Shown: positions 9,706 through 22,800, counted from the stretch's first letter. The stretch is DNA of 48,148 bases from Penium margaritaceum (GCA_023375785.1 SZWC01002383.1:21962-70109), one strand, 5' to 3'. The notes: generated from the letters alone by a model not told the origin. Numbers and translations are program-made.

Positions 9706-11546
9706 GAAGAAACTACACTCGGAAAATCACACTAGACAGTGCACGTCAGAAAGAAGCAACCGAGGCTGCCGAGGTTGGCCCCTTGTTTTTTTTTTTGTCT
9801 CGACAGCTGTTGTTCACTGAGGAGGCGTTTCAAGGGCTGTAGTGATTGACCTTCAATCTGTAGTCTGAGATAAACAAAATTTAGTCCCTCGTGTTATCTA
9901 TGTCCATTTGCAATTTGGTTTGACTGTGAAATTGATTCACCCGATGTAGAACAACTATCGAGCAGATGTGTTTAACAAGAAATCACATAGTTTAAAAACT
10001 CACAATTAGTGTTTCACTCTATTGTGGAAGATTCAAATTCAATTAACCATCACCAAAAATGTTTGTTTACGTCCTACCATCCGATCTCGACATTGGACGG
10101 GCATAGATGGATGACAAAGGGTTTCATCCTTTGGACAGCCAAATGAGAAGTACTTACTAGATAAAAACAAGTACTTCTCACAAGGGGAACTTTTCTAAGA
10201 ACAAAAGGTTCTTTTTCATCACCTCCATTGTGCACACTGTGCCATAATTTCTTGTCTCGTGTTACACGAGATATGGAACAATGGAAGCAAGGATGATGAG
10301 CTTGCCTCCATTCTTTCAGTCTCGAGAGTTCTATGACATAGGAGTCCAAGTGTTTGATTGGACCATAAAACCAGAAAAGATCCGTCGACGCACCTTTAGA
10401 CCAGTGATTTAGTGGAATATTTTATAAAGAGAAGAGATCATGTGACATTAAGATTGCATCACCTGTTCATTTTGGTTCTAAAACAAGATAGTGGTAGAAA
10501 CAAGCATGTTCTAAGTAGATCATTAATTGAATCAAACAATCGACGAGTGGTTTCTTTTATCAAGATGGAACGGTTTGTGAAGGAAGGAAAACGGAAGCAC
10601 TTCAACAACATGAAGAATGTAACCCTTTATCCGCATGTCAAGTGTGAAATGGATCGTGTGGGCACCATCCCACATGATCCATTATGTGTGGGAGTACTAG
10701 GCCCTATCAACCGGCCGTCGACTTCAGTGGATATCGCAGTCATGTGTATAGAAATGAAAACTGGAGGTTTTTTTTTAATTTATTTATCTGTTTAAAGAAT
10801 TGGGTAAAGGGCGTTGCTGTCAAACACATTGGGGAAGGAATGGACCCCCTGCCAAAAAGTGGGAATTCGGGCTCTTTTCCGTATGAAGTGGATGTTTTGT
10901 TAATTCATTTGTAAACCATGGTTAACATGCGCAAGAAGTTTTCAAAAGGTGGGTAAAAATGGATCGGCCCCAGAATCTATACACAAAAGAAGGTGTGTTG
11001 ACACAATGGTTATATGCCTAACGTACACAAGTCCATTAGCTATGCAAGTGGGCGTTTCTGTCCTTATGTTGATGACCCACCATACATTGACCTCAGATTT
11101 CTTCCGCCAATCTGCCGAGGGAAGAATTTGGCCACCTTTCCATGAATCTGGTTCTTTGTTCCAGAATATTATGACAACTTTGATTACTTTCTAGAATCAT
11201 CCATAGAAGTGTCGCAAAGTGTATCGGCGTTTGGATACTGGTCGGTTGACTTCTCAAATGCACTGGAATTTTATACCACCGTGCCTTGATGTTCTCAAAG
11301 CCCTCCCACCTCTCGGCAGAGCTTCTCGAAGTAGCCACTAACGACATGGCGTCACATGTATCGCTTGACTCGAACACTGAGGACCCAAATTCTTGTCACT
11401 GTAAACATGTGCTGGAATTCATCAACTGTTTTCATCAAAGTACATTTCGTGCTTGATACAAGTTATCCATTTTCCCTAGTTCCTCGAATCGTCTATTGTC
11501 CCACACCTCATCCTCATGAACCATCCACGATCTGCTGGGCGTAGCA
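9706..11546. other. Unassigned; right part probably the 5' LTR of Gypsy-2
   Basis: There is no recognisable domain. Frames such as 10412-10795 (+, 127 codons) and 10349-10074 (-, 91 codons) match no family I know. The stretch just before 11546 ends ...GTAGCA, and a Met-tRNA primer site begins two bases later. The right part is therefore very likely the 5' LTR of the plus-strand element, but its left end cannot be set because no 3' LTR partner is in the window. Confidence 0.4.
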
Positions 11547-11548
11547 CT

Positions 11549-11559
11549 TGGTATCAGAG
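11549..11559 (+). promoter_or_regulatory. Gypsy-2 primer-binding site (initiator-Met tRNA)
   Basis: TGGTATCAGAG, two bases after a CA that would end the LTR. It sits at the expected place about 150 bp before the first gag codons of a plus-strand gypsy relic. Confidence 0.75.
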
Positions 11560-11699
11560 TGCACCAGCATTGGAGGGACAGCCGATGCATTGGTTACCAG
11601 GCGATAACCCTGCACGAGTCTTCAGAGCATCTCCACCGCTCTAAAGTTCACAAACCTTGCGACGACGATGATGAACGGACCGAGCGTACCCGGCGACAA

Positions 11700-12850
11700 G
11701 CAACAATGACTGGCTAAGACTCTGGCGATGGAGGATCAACAACACACGAACAACGACTCTCTACGGGTGAACCAGTCAATAGCGGCAGCTTTTGCGGTGA
11801 GTTGTATGACACCAGCAAACCCGACGGCCAACCCAGTGATGGACCCTTTGAGCTCGGTGATCCATTTGCCCCCATTGCTTCCTGTCGGGACGACACCTGG
11901 CGTGACCGGAGGCCCCGGCCTCCAAGTCTGCATTAATCAGAACTTGTACCAGAAGTTGTCGAGACTCAAAAGTCTCATCCATATACTGCGGAAATACAGG
12001 AGTTTCATTAACCCCGTGAGCGTGAAGCAATACTCACAGAGAGGAATCTCCAACTTTTGAGTGAACCCACGGTTCGACAGGTACTCCCTGAGCCGTTTGA
12101 TCCTGCGAGCTCAAAAGGACAAGTTTGGACGTGTACTTCAACACTGTTGGGATCAACAATGACAAAAAGAAGATGGACCTCGCAGCATCGCTTTTGCACG
12201 GCACGGCTTTTATTTTGTGGTACGATCTAGAGAACATCCAATAATACATAAGATGAGCAGTTCAGGATCAATGGCCCACACAACCGCTCTTCCACTGTCA
12301 ACCGCATGCGTTCTACCTCTCGAGCATGGTAATCCGACGTGGCATGACTCCCTCACCCCACCGGAGAACTGGAACCACTACGCACGCGATGTACTGGCCT
12401 GCTTTGGAAAAATAAACGATGATTCTGACGCACGATGTAGGCTTCAATGCCTACGTCATTGTCTAGCATGATCGAGTACACGCTGTGATTTTGTAAAAAT
12501 ATCACCAGCAGTAACCTTGCCCATGATGAACTTTGTTTATACTACAAAAGCAGCCTCAGATGAGATGTTAGGCGAGCAATCACCCTTTTTGGCATCTAAG
12601 GCAACCTTCCACGAATTAGCGCACAAGCCAACTGCATCGACAGCACCGACTACAATGCTTGGATGCAAGCTTTCAATGGCTGGCAATCCCAAGGTCACAA
12701 CTCTTGTTGTGGCGGAGGGAAGTCACAATCGGCAGAAACCTGGTCTCTGGTAGAGATCGACGTCGTCGTTCAATGCGATGAACGACTATAGTGAACTTGC
12801 GCGGATGCAGTAACACATCTCGCATGATTGTTGAAAACAACATCAACAAG
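11700..12850 (+). pseudogene. Gypsy-2 gag remnant
   Basis: Pieces in different frames fit a gypsy capsid. KMDLAASLLHGTAFILWYDL (about 12168-12230) matches the 'L...L.G.A..WW' core. TWHDSLTPPENW then ...ARDVLACFG...DDSDAR (about 12337-12460) matches the following helices. The first frame, 11728-12060, is the N-terminal part. At least two frameshifts break it. A Cys/His-poor region follows, so the zinc knuckle is lost or unrecognisable. Confidence 0.65.
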
Positions 12851-13069
12851 CCAAAAGGGGGGAAAAGTCACAGAGAAAGATGAGTTGGGAAATGGCAAAG
12901 GATAGGAGTAGACGGGGAGACTCCTATCCTGTCGGAAAAAAATGCTCTGGCTGATCGCCCATCTTAGTGGCCCACATTGCTGCAGAGGTAGGTTCCTGAG
13001 ATCACAAATCTTTAAGAGGGATATGAGGACGACCCATCGGTGATACTAGTACAAGTGCAATCAAGAGGT

Positions 13070-13180
13070 TGTAAGATTTGCAGGATGGTACTGAAACGAC
13101 TGGACGGAGGAGCTTCTCACAGTTTTGTAAGCAACGACATGGTTTGGAAGCTGGGTTTCTAGAGTGAAGCGGTAATTTGT
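13070..13180 (+). pseudogene. Gypsy-2 aspartic protease remnant
   Basis: 13103-13126 encodes DGGASHSF, followed by VSNDMVWKLGF and then a stop. This is the active-site region of a retropepsin-like protease (usual form DSGATHSFIS). The catalytic Asp is present, but the domain is cut short by the stop. Confidence 0.75.
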
Positions 13181-13739
13181 AAAGGTTAACACATCAAAGG
13201 ATGACTGCAGATCCGTTGACTTTGTGAACCTCTTTGATTGCAAATCCGAGATCTGCACGACAAAAAGGTGAAGAGGACTTGCCCAATGAGCGATCATGTA
13301 ATCATTCTTAAGCAAGATTTCCTGTACGTACATTCCACATGTGGACTGGAGCAGTGAGTCAGTCTACATCAGCATCTATGACATAAGACAAATTCCGCCT
13401 CTGATTGAGCAACCCAGAACACAGTGAAGGTTAGGGGAAGCGGCAGCAGCAGTCGCAAAATGCCAGCTGACATCCCTTTACATGGCCAAGAGATTTCTGC
13501 GACATGGAGCTCAAGCGTGGCTAGTCCATGTGGAGACAAGTGAAGTGGAAGAGGTTACAACAGCTGAGGCAACCACATTTTGATCGGCATCAGAGAAGTT
13601 GGTAGCCGTTAAGGAGGAGTTTACAACACTCGTCGAGGAGTTGGAAAGGGGTTTTCCCGACAAACTGTCCCAAGAGTTACCCCCACAACAAAATGTCGAC
13701 CACGAGATAGACCTAACGGACCTGTCCTAAGCTGGAAAG

Positions 13740-14430
13740 TAAGCTAATGGTGGAAGGGACCTATCGGATGAGTGAATACAGGTTGACCGAACTCAATAAG
13801 TAGGTGGACAATATGCTTTTTCAGGGATTCATCATATCCTCCACATCATCCTATGTGACACCTGTTCTTTTTATGAAAAAAGAAACCTAGAGAGATGCGG
13901 ATATGTGTGGACTACCGAGCATTGAATGACATCACCATTAAGAATCACTTTCCCCTTCTACAAGCAGACAATTTTTTTGACCAACACCACCGGGCCCTTT
14001 TCAACAAAATTGGCTTATACAACGGCTATCATCAGATCTGCGTATCTGATAAGGATGTCAAAAAGACAGTATTCCACACCATATACGGACACTTTGAGTT
14101 CACAGTCATGCCATTTGGACTCACAAATGCTCCAGCAACGTTCATGACGGTAATTGAAAACATGTTTTTCCCGTACGTTAAGGACTTTGTTAGCGTGTGT
14201 CTTGACGACACCCTAGTGTATAGCCGTACCCTGCAAGAGTACAATGGAAATCTCAAAAAGTTCCTTGAGATATGAAAAAGAGAGTAATTTTACGAGCAAC
14301 TCTCCAAGTGCAACTTTGGTCGCCACTCAATTGAGTTTATAGGCCACATCATCAATGGTGGATGGATCACCATGGACCCACAAAAGGTGGAAAGGGTTGC
14401 TGGTTGGCTAACGCCGTCGAGATTGGTACA
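13740..14430 (+). pseudogene. Gypsy-2 reverse transcriptase
   Basis: The best preserved gypsy domain in the window. 13895-14275 is a continuous frame with MRICVDYRAL, YHQICVSDKDVKKT, YGHFEF, MPFGLTNAPATF and CLDDTLVYS. Upstream residues from about 13740 are in broken frame. Downstream, after a shift, CNFGRHSIEFIGHIIN continues at 14315-14360. The catalytic box reads CLDD (14198-14209) where this family nearly always has YLDD. The following Ile is Thr, so it was probably inactive even before truncation. Confidence 0.9.
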
Positions 14431-14439
14431 CAGGTAGCA

Positions 14440-15398
14440 GCTTGGCATTCCATCTTGCATGTCACAATCACGCTTCAATGCATCTTCAAGCAAGAGCGTG
14501 TCACGTGTGGAGCGACAGACACAGTCAATGAAAAAAAAGGATATGCAAGTGGACCCATCGGCCAAGGAGATCCGTGTAATTGAGGAGCAGTTTAGCGGAC
14601 TTCACCTCGGTACACCCATTGACATTCCAGTGTGTCAGCACACTCCACGGTATGTGACAATGTCTGCATCTGGAGGTGTTCCCATCAGCGGAGGTCTCTC
14701 CCTCCTTTGCCCACCTCCTCCAGTCCGTGTGTTTTTTGTCCCCATGGGGCAACGACTGATGGAATTTGAGATGGCTCCTCTCCACTACATTAGTGATGTT
14801 TTGACTCATTGATGTGTTATTCCAAGTGCGGGCCGACATAGAGGGGGTCTGGCCATGCCACTGGAGCCAGTACCAGACCCCCAACCCCTGCAAGGTCGAG
14901 GTGGAAACAAGGGTGATGTGGGAACTACTGTATGTGATTCTATAGGAACTGGTCCTCAACTCCCAGTGCTTCTTGAACATGACTAGGACTGGGACTAGAG
15001 CAGACCACCGACAAAGATGGGACTTGGCTCTGACACTCTTTTACCTTAGATGTCCATGCAACAGGGTTATGTTGCTTTGCTGAGTTCAATGCTCTCCAAC
15101 CAAGAGAGTTTATGCCAGTAGGTGACTACTGGCGGCACACCATGCACCTTCAAACCTGCCCAGAGATGCTTGCGGCAGCATAATACTGTGCTCTTGGTAT
15201 CATCATGTTGGAGGTCCACATTGACTAATGTAACATTTTCTCGGCAATTTTCCGCACCACACTCAAGGATGTGTTTGCTTTTCTCAAGATTCTCCGTTGG
15301 GCAGAACACTATTCTTGGAGAAGACAGCGGCCAAGGAGGAAACCTGGACACACTTGACAAGCCCGCTCATTACCATGACCATGAAGAATTACGTTACA
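14440..15398. other. Unassigned stretch downstream of Gypsy-2
   Basis: Gypsy homology ends near 14440. A plus-strand frame at 14459-14812 (117 codons, QVDPSAKEIRVIEEQFSG near its middle) and a minus-strand frame at 14980-14525 overlap over most of its length. I recognise neither. Composition does not decide between them, so I report the region as holding no supportable gene. Confidence 0.35.
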
Positions 15399-15617
<219 letters not shown>

Positions 15618-16268
15618 CTTCCCTGAAGATCCAGCCACAAAGGGTTGTTGTAGATACTAGAAAAGAAGGGAAAGAAGGGATGTACCAAAGGGCACAAGAA
15701 GGAAAATCAGTTGGTTCGTGGAAGTTTAAAGAAATCCCACTGCTAAAATCTTTTTATTCCACCTGTGCAAGGAGTGTCAGCTGTTGCGTGCTTTGGATAA
15801 GATCACATATGGCCTACAAGCAGTGCATAGTGGACTACTTCCAGCATCACACAGGAGATCCATATCACGGAGATAGAAGTAGTTGAGAGGCCACCTTCTC
15901 CTGTATAGCCTTTGATCAGAAGTGACTAGGATCCACAGAACCAGACCATCATGGAACTCTGTCAACTACTTCCACTCCAAAATCAGGGAGGTGAGAGTGT
16001 AATCTCATGGTGAAGTGGTTCATAGTCAGCATGTCATGTGGTGATACATTTTGGGGAGCTTGTTCTATGCATGATGAGGATGAGTCCGGACTTCACACCA
16101 CCACCTTTCTTGACGAGTTTCACGCTTGTGCCATTCATTGTTATTATGAGCCCTCTATTGAGCATCCAGTAGATGCCACATGCTTTGTGGCGCTTTGTTC
16201 GATGATGACGTCAGGTCTTGAAATAAGTGCAATCTGGATTATTGATAAAACAAGGGAGGTTGTATCGT
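15618..16268. other. Unassigned spacer
   Basis: No domain, LTR or repeat was recognised. Short frames occur on both strands (for example 16007-16270, +) without similarity I can name. The right edge runs into a third copy of the Gypsy-1 family LTR. Confidence 0.35.
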
Positions 16269-16269
16269 G

Positions 16270-16800
16270 AACTTGTGTGTTTTCAAGAATGATTTGTAGA
16301 AGAGACCTAAGCCTCGCTCTGGTTGGACCTCAGTTTTTTTTCTAAAATTGATGACTAGAATCTTTGCGTGTGGAGCACGTCTGACAGTTTCACCCCATCC
16401 ATTTTGCATTCTCACTCGCTCTATTGCTCTCACTCTCCCCTCGTACTCGCTTTCCCTCACTGGCAAGGAGGGATGAGTGAGGGCAAGAGTACATGGCTAC
16501 TGGCCTCGTCCTCAAGCCCCAGGCCACCTCTTGGCTGCCAATCTAGCCATCAGCTTGATCGGCGGCCAGTGGATGGCTGGAAGGGCGCCAGCCAGTCACC
16601 TGACCAGCTACCGGCCATGCACCTTGCCGGCTACTAGCTATCTGGCGTCTTGCGAGTGGCTGGCCATCAGCCAGCCCTCGCCCTGAAGAGGGGTTGCCGA
16701 TGGATAGACCCTCACTGCTGTGTGGTGGAAGGGCCAAACCGGCCCGCATCTTGTTACATTCCTCCCCATTCAATATGAATCGTCCCAATCAATGAAAAAC
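16270..16800 (-). repeat. Gypsy-3 left (3') LTR, third copy of the family LTR
   Basis: 16370-16750 aligns with 2170-2540 and 9330-9690: TCACTCGCTC..., CAAGGAGGGATGAGTGAGGGCAAGAG, then the GCCGGC-rich segment and GGGTTGCCGATGGATAG. The first half, before about 16330, is only weakly matched. Minus orientation follows from the pol remnant on its right. Confidence 0.7.
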
Positions 16801-19800
16801 AAGAAGGCTTGCCTGATATCTAAGCACCAATATTGTGAGATAAATTTTTTCGTTTTTTGACACCAAATAAGACATGAAAGCATGCATAATTTTGTTGACC
16901 TAAGTTGCAGCTCACAGGTCAGCACCGCCGGTGACCTCCCATCTTCTATGCAAGAACTAGATTGGAATTCCCCAACCATCAATGATGTCTGTCCATACAT
17001 GCTGCCCAGTGGGAATGTTGTCTACTATGTTAACATTCACGTGGTGTCTCATGCCGTGCACATATCCATGCAAGCCACAAGCTTTCTCCAATACTTTGTG
17101 ACCACCACAATGGGAAAACTTGATTTGGGTTCCCATGAGTTGTAGTGAGATGGAAAAACTAGTTCGATGAAAGAGATTTTACCTATAAACCTGGGAACGG
17201 AGTGTATTCTCCAGTGCTAAAGTACGAGAAGAACCTCAAATTGGTCGTTTGGAGTACAGGTGATGGTTGAACCATTCCTCCTTCCATGTATGGAGCCAGT
17301 GATCTCACATGAAGGACATCGTGTATCATCATACTTGGCTGAAGAAGCAACCAATAGGTCACTAACCCAACACGTGACAAGAAAATTTCCAATCCAATTT
17401 AGTAGAACTTTTGTCTCCTTGGCGAATTGAGCAAGAGATATTTTTCCCAGAAAATTCTCCTTTTCAATGATGTCAAACAAGACATTGCGGTGACTTTTGT
17501 CAGTACATGTCATTTTTCATTGTCGAGCCACTTGAAGGTGACCCTTCACCTTTGTAACAAAAATTCTATGCATGTGGGGAAGGCTTGAGCAGAAAGAACC
17601 TAGCCCTTTTTGCGTCCACTCTTCACCAGTGAAGAGGAAACCATTCACTGCCGACCATTGTTCAACACAAATGGTATAGAATGTGTGGACGTGTTCACCG
17701 AGTTGTTCTTTGCAAACTCTGCCAGGGGTAGAAAATCATTCTGGTTATCAATTGTCGGATCCACGTACATGTGCAATATTTATTCGAGAGTGTGATCCAT
17801 GTGCTCAATCTTTCCATCAGTTTTGGGTGGAATGCACGCAACATACAACAATTGCTTCCAAAACACTTGTATGTATTCAGTCATAACTTACTAGCAAAGT
17901 CTCTATCCTGGTCGAAGACATTACACAATGGTAGGCCACGCTATTTCATGAACCCATAGAAAAGAGACAAGCGGTCTCCCTGTACTTTCACATATGTTCT
18001 TAGCAGGAGGAAATGTGTCATCTTCCTTGAAATATCCACAACCACCGGGGTTGCGTCATAGCCAGAGGCCTTTTTCAAAAGACCATGAAGGAATTCCATG
18101 TCCATACCCTCCTATGCTTTCATTGGAATGAAGACTTCTTGGAGGCATCCAACCGGTGTTTTGTTACTAGTGTTGTTTCGTAGACATGGGACATATCATG
18201 TGATACTTAAGACCATCAACACTCCATCCTGACCACAAAATGTGGTCCGATGGTACTTGTCCCATCTTTTGTGGTCCCACGTGTCCTGTCACTGGCGGAT
18301 CATGGAACTGTGACATGATTTTTACTTAAGAGCTCCTAAATCAGGTAGAATGATTGTGCTTTGTATTTATATACTCATGTAGCTTCCACCATTCCATGCT
18401 TTTCCATACTTTGAGAGTCTTGAGAGCAAGAATATACACAACAACCCGTTTACATTCTACTTATAATGGTGTTGTACTGGATTATATTTTAACGTGGTTT
18501 TTACAAGTTTTACAGAGGGATCTCGTGCCTGCATTACCACTGATGCAATGGACATAAAGTTTATGTCCACAGGCTGTTGTCTTAGTGGTTTAGCCACAAT
18601 CATAGAGGAAAACCAGCACACTGGGAGATACATCCATGTAAACAAGAACCAGCTCATGTACTTGATCGAACGTGATTGTCATCTTAACATGTTCGGTTGT
18701 GTTGGAGAAAAAACCACCAATGGATTGTGGTCCGTTACAAACATCATGTCCCTCCCTGCATCCTTGAGATAACAACACCACCTCTTGAAGGCGTATACCG
18801 CTACAAGGAATTATTGGTCACCGGTCATGTAACATGTTCTAGCAACAATGAGCTTCCTATTGTAATACACGATTGGATAGCCATTTTGAATGATTATATT
18901 TTTGTCTGACCAGGAATACATTACATTGCACCTCCTAAGGTTGCGACAGACCTAGAAGAGCTATGTATGGTCTTGAAGAAAGTATTTCTTTAACTTTGAG
19001 AAAGGCATTCTCAGATTCAAATTTCCATTCTCAGTGCATTTTTTCTTGCATGAGCATGGTTAGCGGTGCTACCACGGTCAAATATCCTGACATGAGTCAA
19101 TAAAAGTAACTCACAAGGCCGAGGAAAGACAGAATCTACCAATGTACTACAACTGAGAATTTCTGTGGATGGACGTAGATACCATCCTTCCTGACTATGT
19201 GTCTGAAGTATTGGAGCTCGTTTTGTGCAAAATTTCTCCTGCTCAAATCTGCATAGAATCTTGTTCACAAAGGATTGCGAGGACTTTGTGTAAAGCTTCT
19301 ATGTCCTCATCCATCAGTTTTAAGAAAGCCATGAATTTATCCACGTGAAGCAAGAAAAACTGACCAAGTTTCTTGGAGAATGCTTGATTTATTTCTCCTC
19401 AAAAGGTTGCTAAGGTATCTTTCAATTCAAGGCACAAAACTTGAAAATTCTAATGTCCAATGTGCATTTGGAACAATGTTTTGGACACTTCATCTTCTGA
19501 GATGCAGATTTGATGGTACTCTTCAGAGAAAGAGTACCATCAGTACCACATCCGAAGATGAAAAGAGTTTATCTCAATGGTAAGGAAATTCGATTTTCTA
19601 CTATGTTATCTTAGTACTTTGTGGTGTACACACGTGCATGAAACACCTGTCTATTTATTCACCAAAGGATTGGCACACTGTACGAGAATTAGTTGGCTCA
19701 ATCTATCCTCTCGCAAGATATTGTTGTCTTTGGCATTCAACCTCTTGCATTTTTTCCAAACTAAGGTGAAACATGGATCTCAACACAGGAGGCGGCTCCG

Positions 19801-20200
19801 GTTGTACATGAATTTTGTTTTTCTTTTTTATGGAAGCCCAGCATGTGGGTCTTAGGATGTGTCCTAGAACTCTGCCAGGAAGAAAGTTATCTCTTTTAAC
19901 ATGTCTTTCTTCTCCTTATCCTCCACTTTCTATAGGTGTACAAAGAAGTATCCACTTTCCTATCAAACATGATTTTTCACTGTTATCATAAGCAAGATGA
20001 CATTAACTTTATGTTCTTGATGACACTTTCGTACTCAAAACCAGGATTAAACGGTATTGTCCCTTTTGGAGGATCAAATGCTTTGATTTAAATTACATCA
20101 TATTTGTGTTATCTTGGAGCCAAAGGTCACCAAGCACCACATAAAACGGATCTTCAAGGTTAAGAACCTTTAACATGATGATATCTGTGTATTTTGGAAG
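16800..20200 (-). pseudogene. Gypsy-3: integrase, RNase H and reverse transcriptase remnants
   Basis: Second copy of the Gypsy-1 interior, minus strand. 17392-17183 encodes IHDVLHVRSLAPYMEGG, the post-integrase 'HPVFHVS.LKPY' region. 17513-17400 adds the segment before it. NGYPIVYYNRKL near 18870-18900 is RNase H. FEQEKFCTKRAPIL near 19240 then EGWYLRPSTEI is the reverse-transcriptase connection region, and the palm remnant SEDE...KT...H.GH lies near 19450-19540. Every domain is frameshifted. Homology fades at about 20200, where copia sequence begins, so the gag half and right LTR are missing. Confidence 0.75.
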
Positions 20201-20224
20201 ACTGAAATTTACTTCACAAGTAGC

Positions 20225-21260
20225 AATCACAGGTATTGTACAGATGGTACCAATAACAACTGTGCCCCCTGATGACTCGTACGCACCACTGGTTGCGGTG
20301 CAAGCGATTGAGCCACAACCGTGGGGATTACAGGCCCGTAGGAAAGGAGAGATGGTACAGGAGGACCATGGACCCGTATTGGCTCCTCCACAGAGGAGGC
20401 AGGTTCATGCTTATGACCAGGAGTGACAGGGGATGAGGACACTGGAGCAAGATCGGGTGTGCCAGAGGAAATTGACAGTGGCATGAGAGCAGGTGTGCCA
20501 AGGGGGACGGACACTGGCATGGAAGAAGGTGGTCAAAGGAGGGCCAACACTGACACAAGGATAGGTATGCCACGACGAGCCCACTAGACCCATAACCAAG
20601 ATGGCAAAATCGCCATCATCAGGAGACCGGACCACAGGTGAAGGAGCCCAGATAGACTCATATGTAGGCCTTAACTCCCCCATCCGCCAAGAACCCTCAT
20701 ACATGGGAAAGCGGCCAGCGGCCCATGACAAAGTATTGCACATGTCGCAATAGGTGAGAACTGGGGTACCAAATGTGCCATGCCTTCAACCATGGGAACA
20801 TGCTGAAGAAGGAGAAAAATGCAACCCCGAGGTGAGACCTTAAACCCCTACTACTCCTCGGTGTACCATGCGCAGGCTAGAGACATTCAGATGTGAGCAA
20901 GATAGAATTTGGTACGATATCCAAACCACATCTCTGGCAACACGACATGGTCTGGAAAGGGGATGTGCGGCATGTGGTTCCAGACCCACATCATGTAGGA
21001 GAAGCCCTAAAAGGCAAAGGAATCCAAAACACCGCACTCGGACCACATAACATGAACCGTATCCTCCATGGTACGGTTCCAGTACTCAGAATCAACATTA
21101 TGCTGTGGCATAGCAAGGTCGAAGAGCTGGTGAAAGACACTATGCTTATCAAATAAGGCATCCATCTCGCCTAAGAACTCACCACTATGATGAGAGTGAA
21201 ACGTTCAAAGGGTGGGACAAGATTGGCATTCAGCCATCACCAGCCATAGGCTGACTACTA
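20225..21260 (-). pseudogene. Copia relic: integrase end and repeat linker
   Basis: Minus-strand homolog of the integrase-to-RT part of copia elements 1 and 2. 20980-21260 aligns with 33330-33560, including ATGGTACGGTTCC at 21067, the site that encodes the 'NRT' after the catalytic Glu. 20240-20600 is a degenerate repeat whose minus-strand product repeats a PVS..SGTPAL-like unit. This is the same kind of Pro/Ser/Ala-rich linker as at 32.4-32.95 kb. Stops and frameshifts are abundant. Nothing of its reverse transcriptase follows on the left. Confidence 0.65.
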
Positions 21261-21509
21261 GGGCGGCATCGCTCTTGTGACAAAGGCTGTAGGCCAAACC
21301 TGGTGGTATTCTTCGACCACTGGCCTCCAAGGCTCAACAGAGAGATGACACGGAACCAAAACTAACTCTCAGTATTCAGAGTGCCAAGCCTGGCACAAAG
21401 GCCCTTGGACTGGGTGTCCAGGTAGACTACATGAATGTCCACCTAGGGTTCATTGTCAACCACGAGTTGGTTTGCCCTTAGTTCTCGGTCGCTTGCAATG
21501 TTATAGCTC

Positions 21510-22800
21510 ACGTTGTCGTGGTTATGCATAGTCCGGAGGCATGTATGTTGGCCACCTGGAGCTCTCCCTATATGGCGCCTAATCCACGCATGTTGAAGGA
21601 TGCACTCTCAACCGAGGACGCAGAGCTGTGGAATGCCGCTTGTGAGGATGAATTGAGAGCTATACGTAAGCATGGTGTTCATAAGCTTGTTGACCTATCA
21701 CCTAGGCAGAAAGCTGTACAAGTCCAGTGGGTCTTTTGCAAGAAGGTAAATTCTGGTGGCTCAATGGATCACAAGAAGGTTGTCTTGATGGCCAATGGGT
21801 TCTAACAAGTTGAGTTGTAGATTTTACTGACCACCTTTACACCCATTGGTTGTATGACCACCATTCTTACTCTGATGAAGATTTTTGTTCACCACGACGT
21901 GGCCCTACACCAGATGGATGTGAACAATTCGTTCCTTCGTAGCACCTTAGAGAAGGAGATCTACATGGTCCAACTACCTTGCTTCAAGGTCGGTGAAATG
22001 GTCAAGTGCTTGCACAAGGCCTTGTACAGCCTCAAGTTGTTACCATGTTGCTGGAACTAGAAGATCCTCGACACATCGACACGTGCGGGTTACATGCAAA
22101 GTATCGTCAAACCGTCTCTTTTTCTCAAACGAACAGTTAAGAGCTTCAATGTCATCTTAATCTATGTGGATGATCTCCTGATCATGTCTCCTTCGATGGA
22201 GGCCACGAAGGATTCCAAGGTAGAATCTCAGGCTGCCTAGAGGATGAAACACATTTGTCCAGCAACTGCTATTTTCGGATGGAGATCCTACATGACCGTG
22301 AACGACGGAAGCTCTTCATGCATCAGACACATTACACATGCGTTATAGAGGAGCGGTTCGTAGACCTCCTCGGTACATTTCTCATAGCCTCCAATTCGAT
22401 CACACATGAAGGAAAGGATACGGTGGAGGTGGATGATCCTGCATAGCTTAGGGGGATGGTGGAAGTGACCTTCTACATGCACCTCATTGGCTCTCTGATA
22501 TACTTGGCCATGACCACCTGATGCAACATCGCCTTTGCCATCAACCTCCTCGTATAGTTATCGTTGTGCTCTCTCACAAAAGCCCTGCACGTAACTCTGC
22601 ACGTTGTGTGATATATGCTTTCTACACCGTGCCTAGGACTCTGCTTTTGACAACAATGTTTGGTGGTAGTCGATAGCTACACAGACAGTGACTAGGCTTA
22701 GAGTCCTGATGGGCGCAATTAGACAGGCTACATGTTTCTACGGGGTGATATTGATGTTGAGCACCACATTGTGCATGGTGTTGAGGAGCTCCAGGTGATC
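21510..22800 (+). pseudogene. Copia relic: reverse transcriptase and RNase H
   Basis: Plus-strand copia pol. 21518-21805 gives EDAELWNAACEDELRAIRKH and then KLVDLSPRQKAVQVQWVF. 21854-22060 gives ALHQMDVNNSFLRSTLEKEI and LHKALYSLK. The catalytic box YVDD is intact at 22163-22174, then DLLIMSPS. An RNase H-like YTDSD...SPDG.N.TGY lies near 22675-22735. There are at least four frame breaks or stops. Orientation is opposite to the copia relic immediately on its left and to the later copia elements. Confidence 0.82.

Larger units (their letters stand above)
11549..14440 (+). mobile_element. Gypsy-2: truncated plus-strand Ty3/gypsy retrotransposon
   Basis: PBS, gag, protease and reverse transcriptase follow in order on the plus strand with several frameshifts. 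Homology stops abruptly near 14440, just after the region that follows the palm domain. RNase H, integrase and the 3' LTR are missing, so the element is truncated at its 3' end. Its sequence differs from Gypsy-1, with a different gag and a better preserved reverse transcriptase. Confidence 0.8.
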
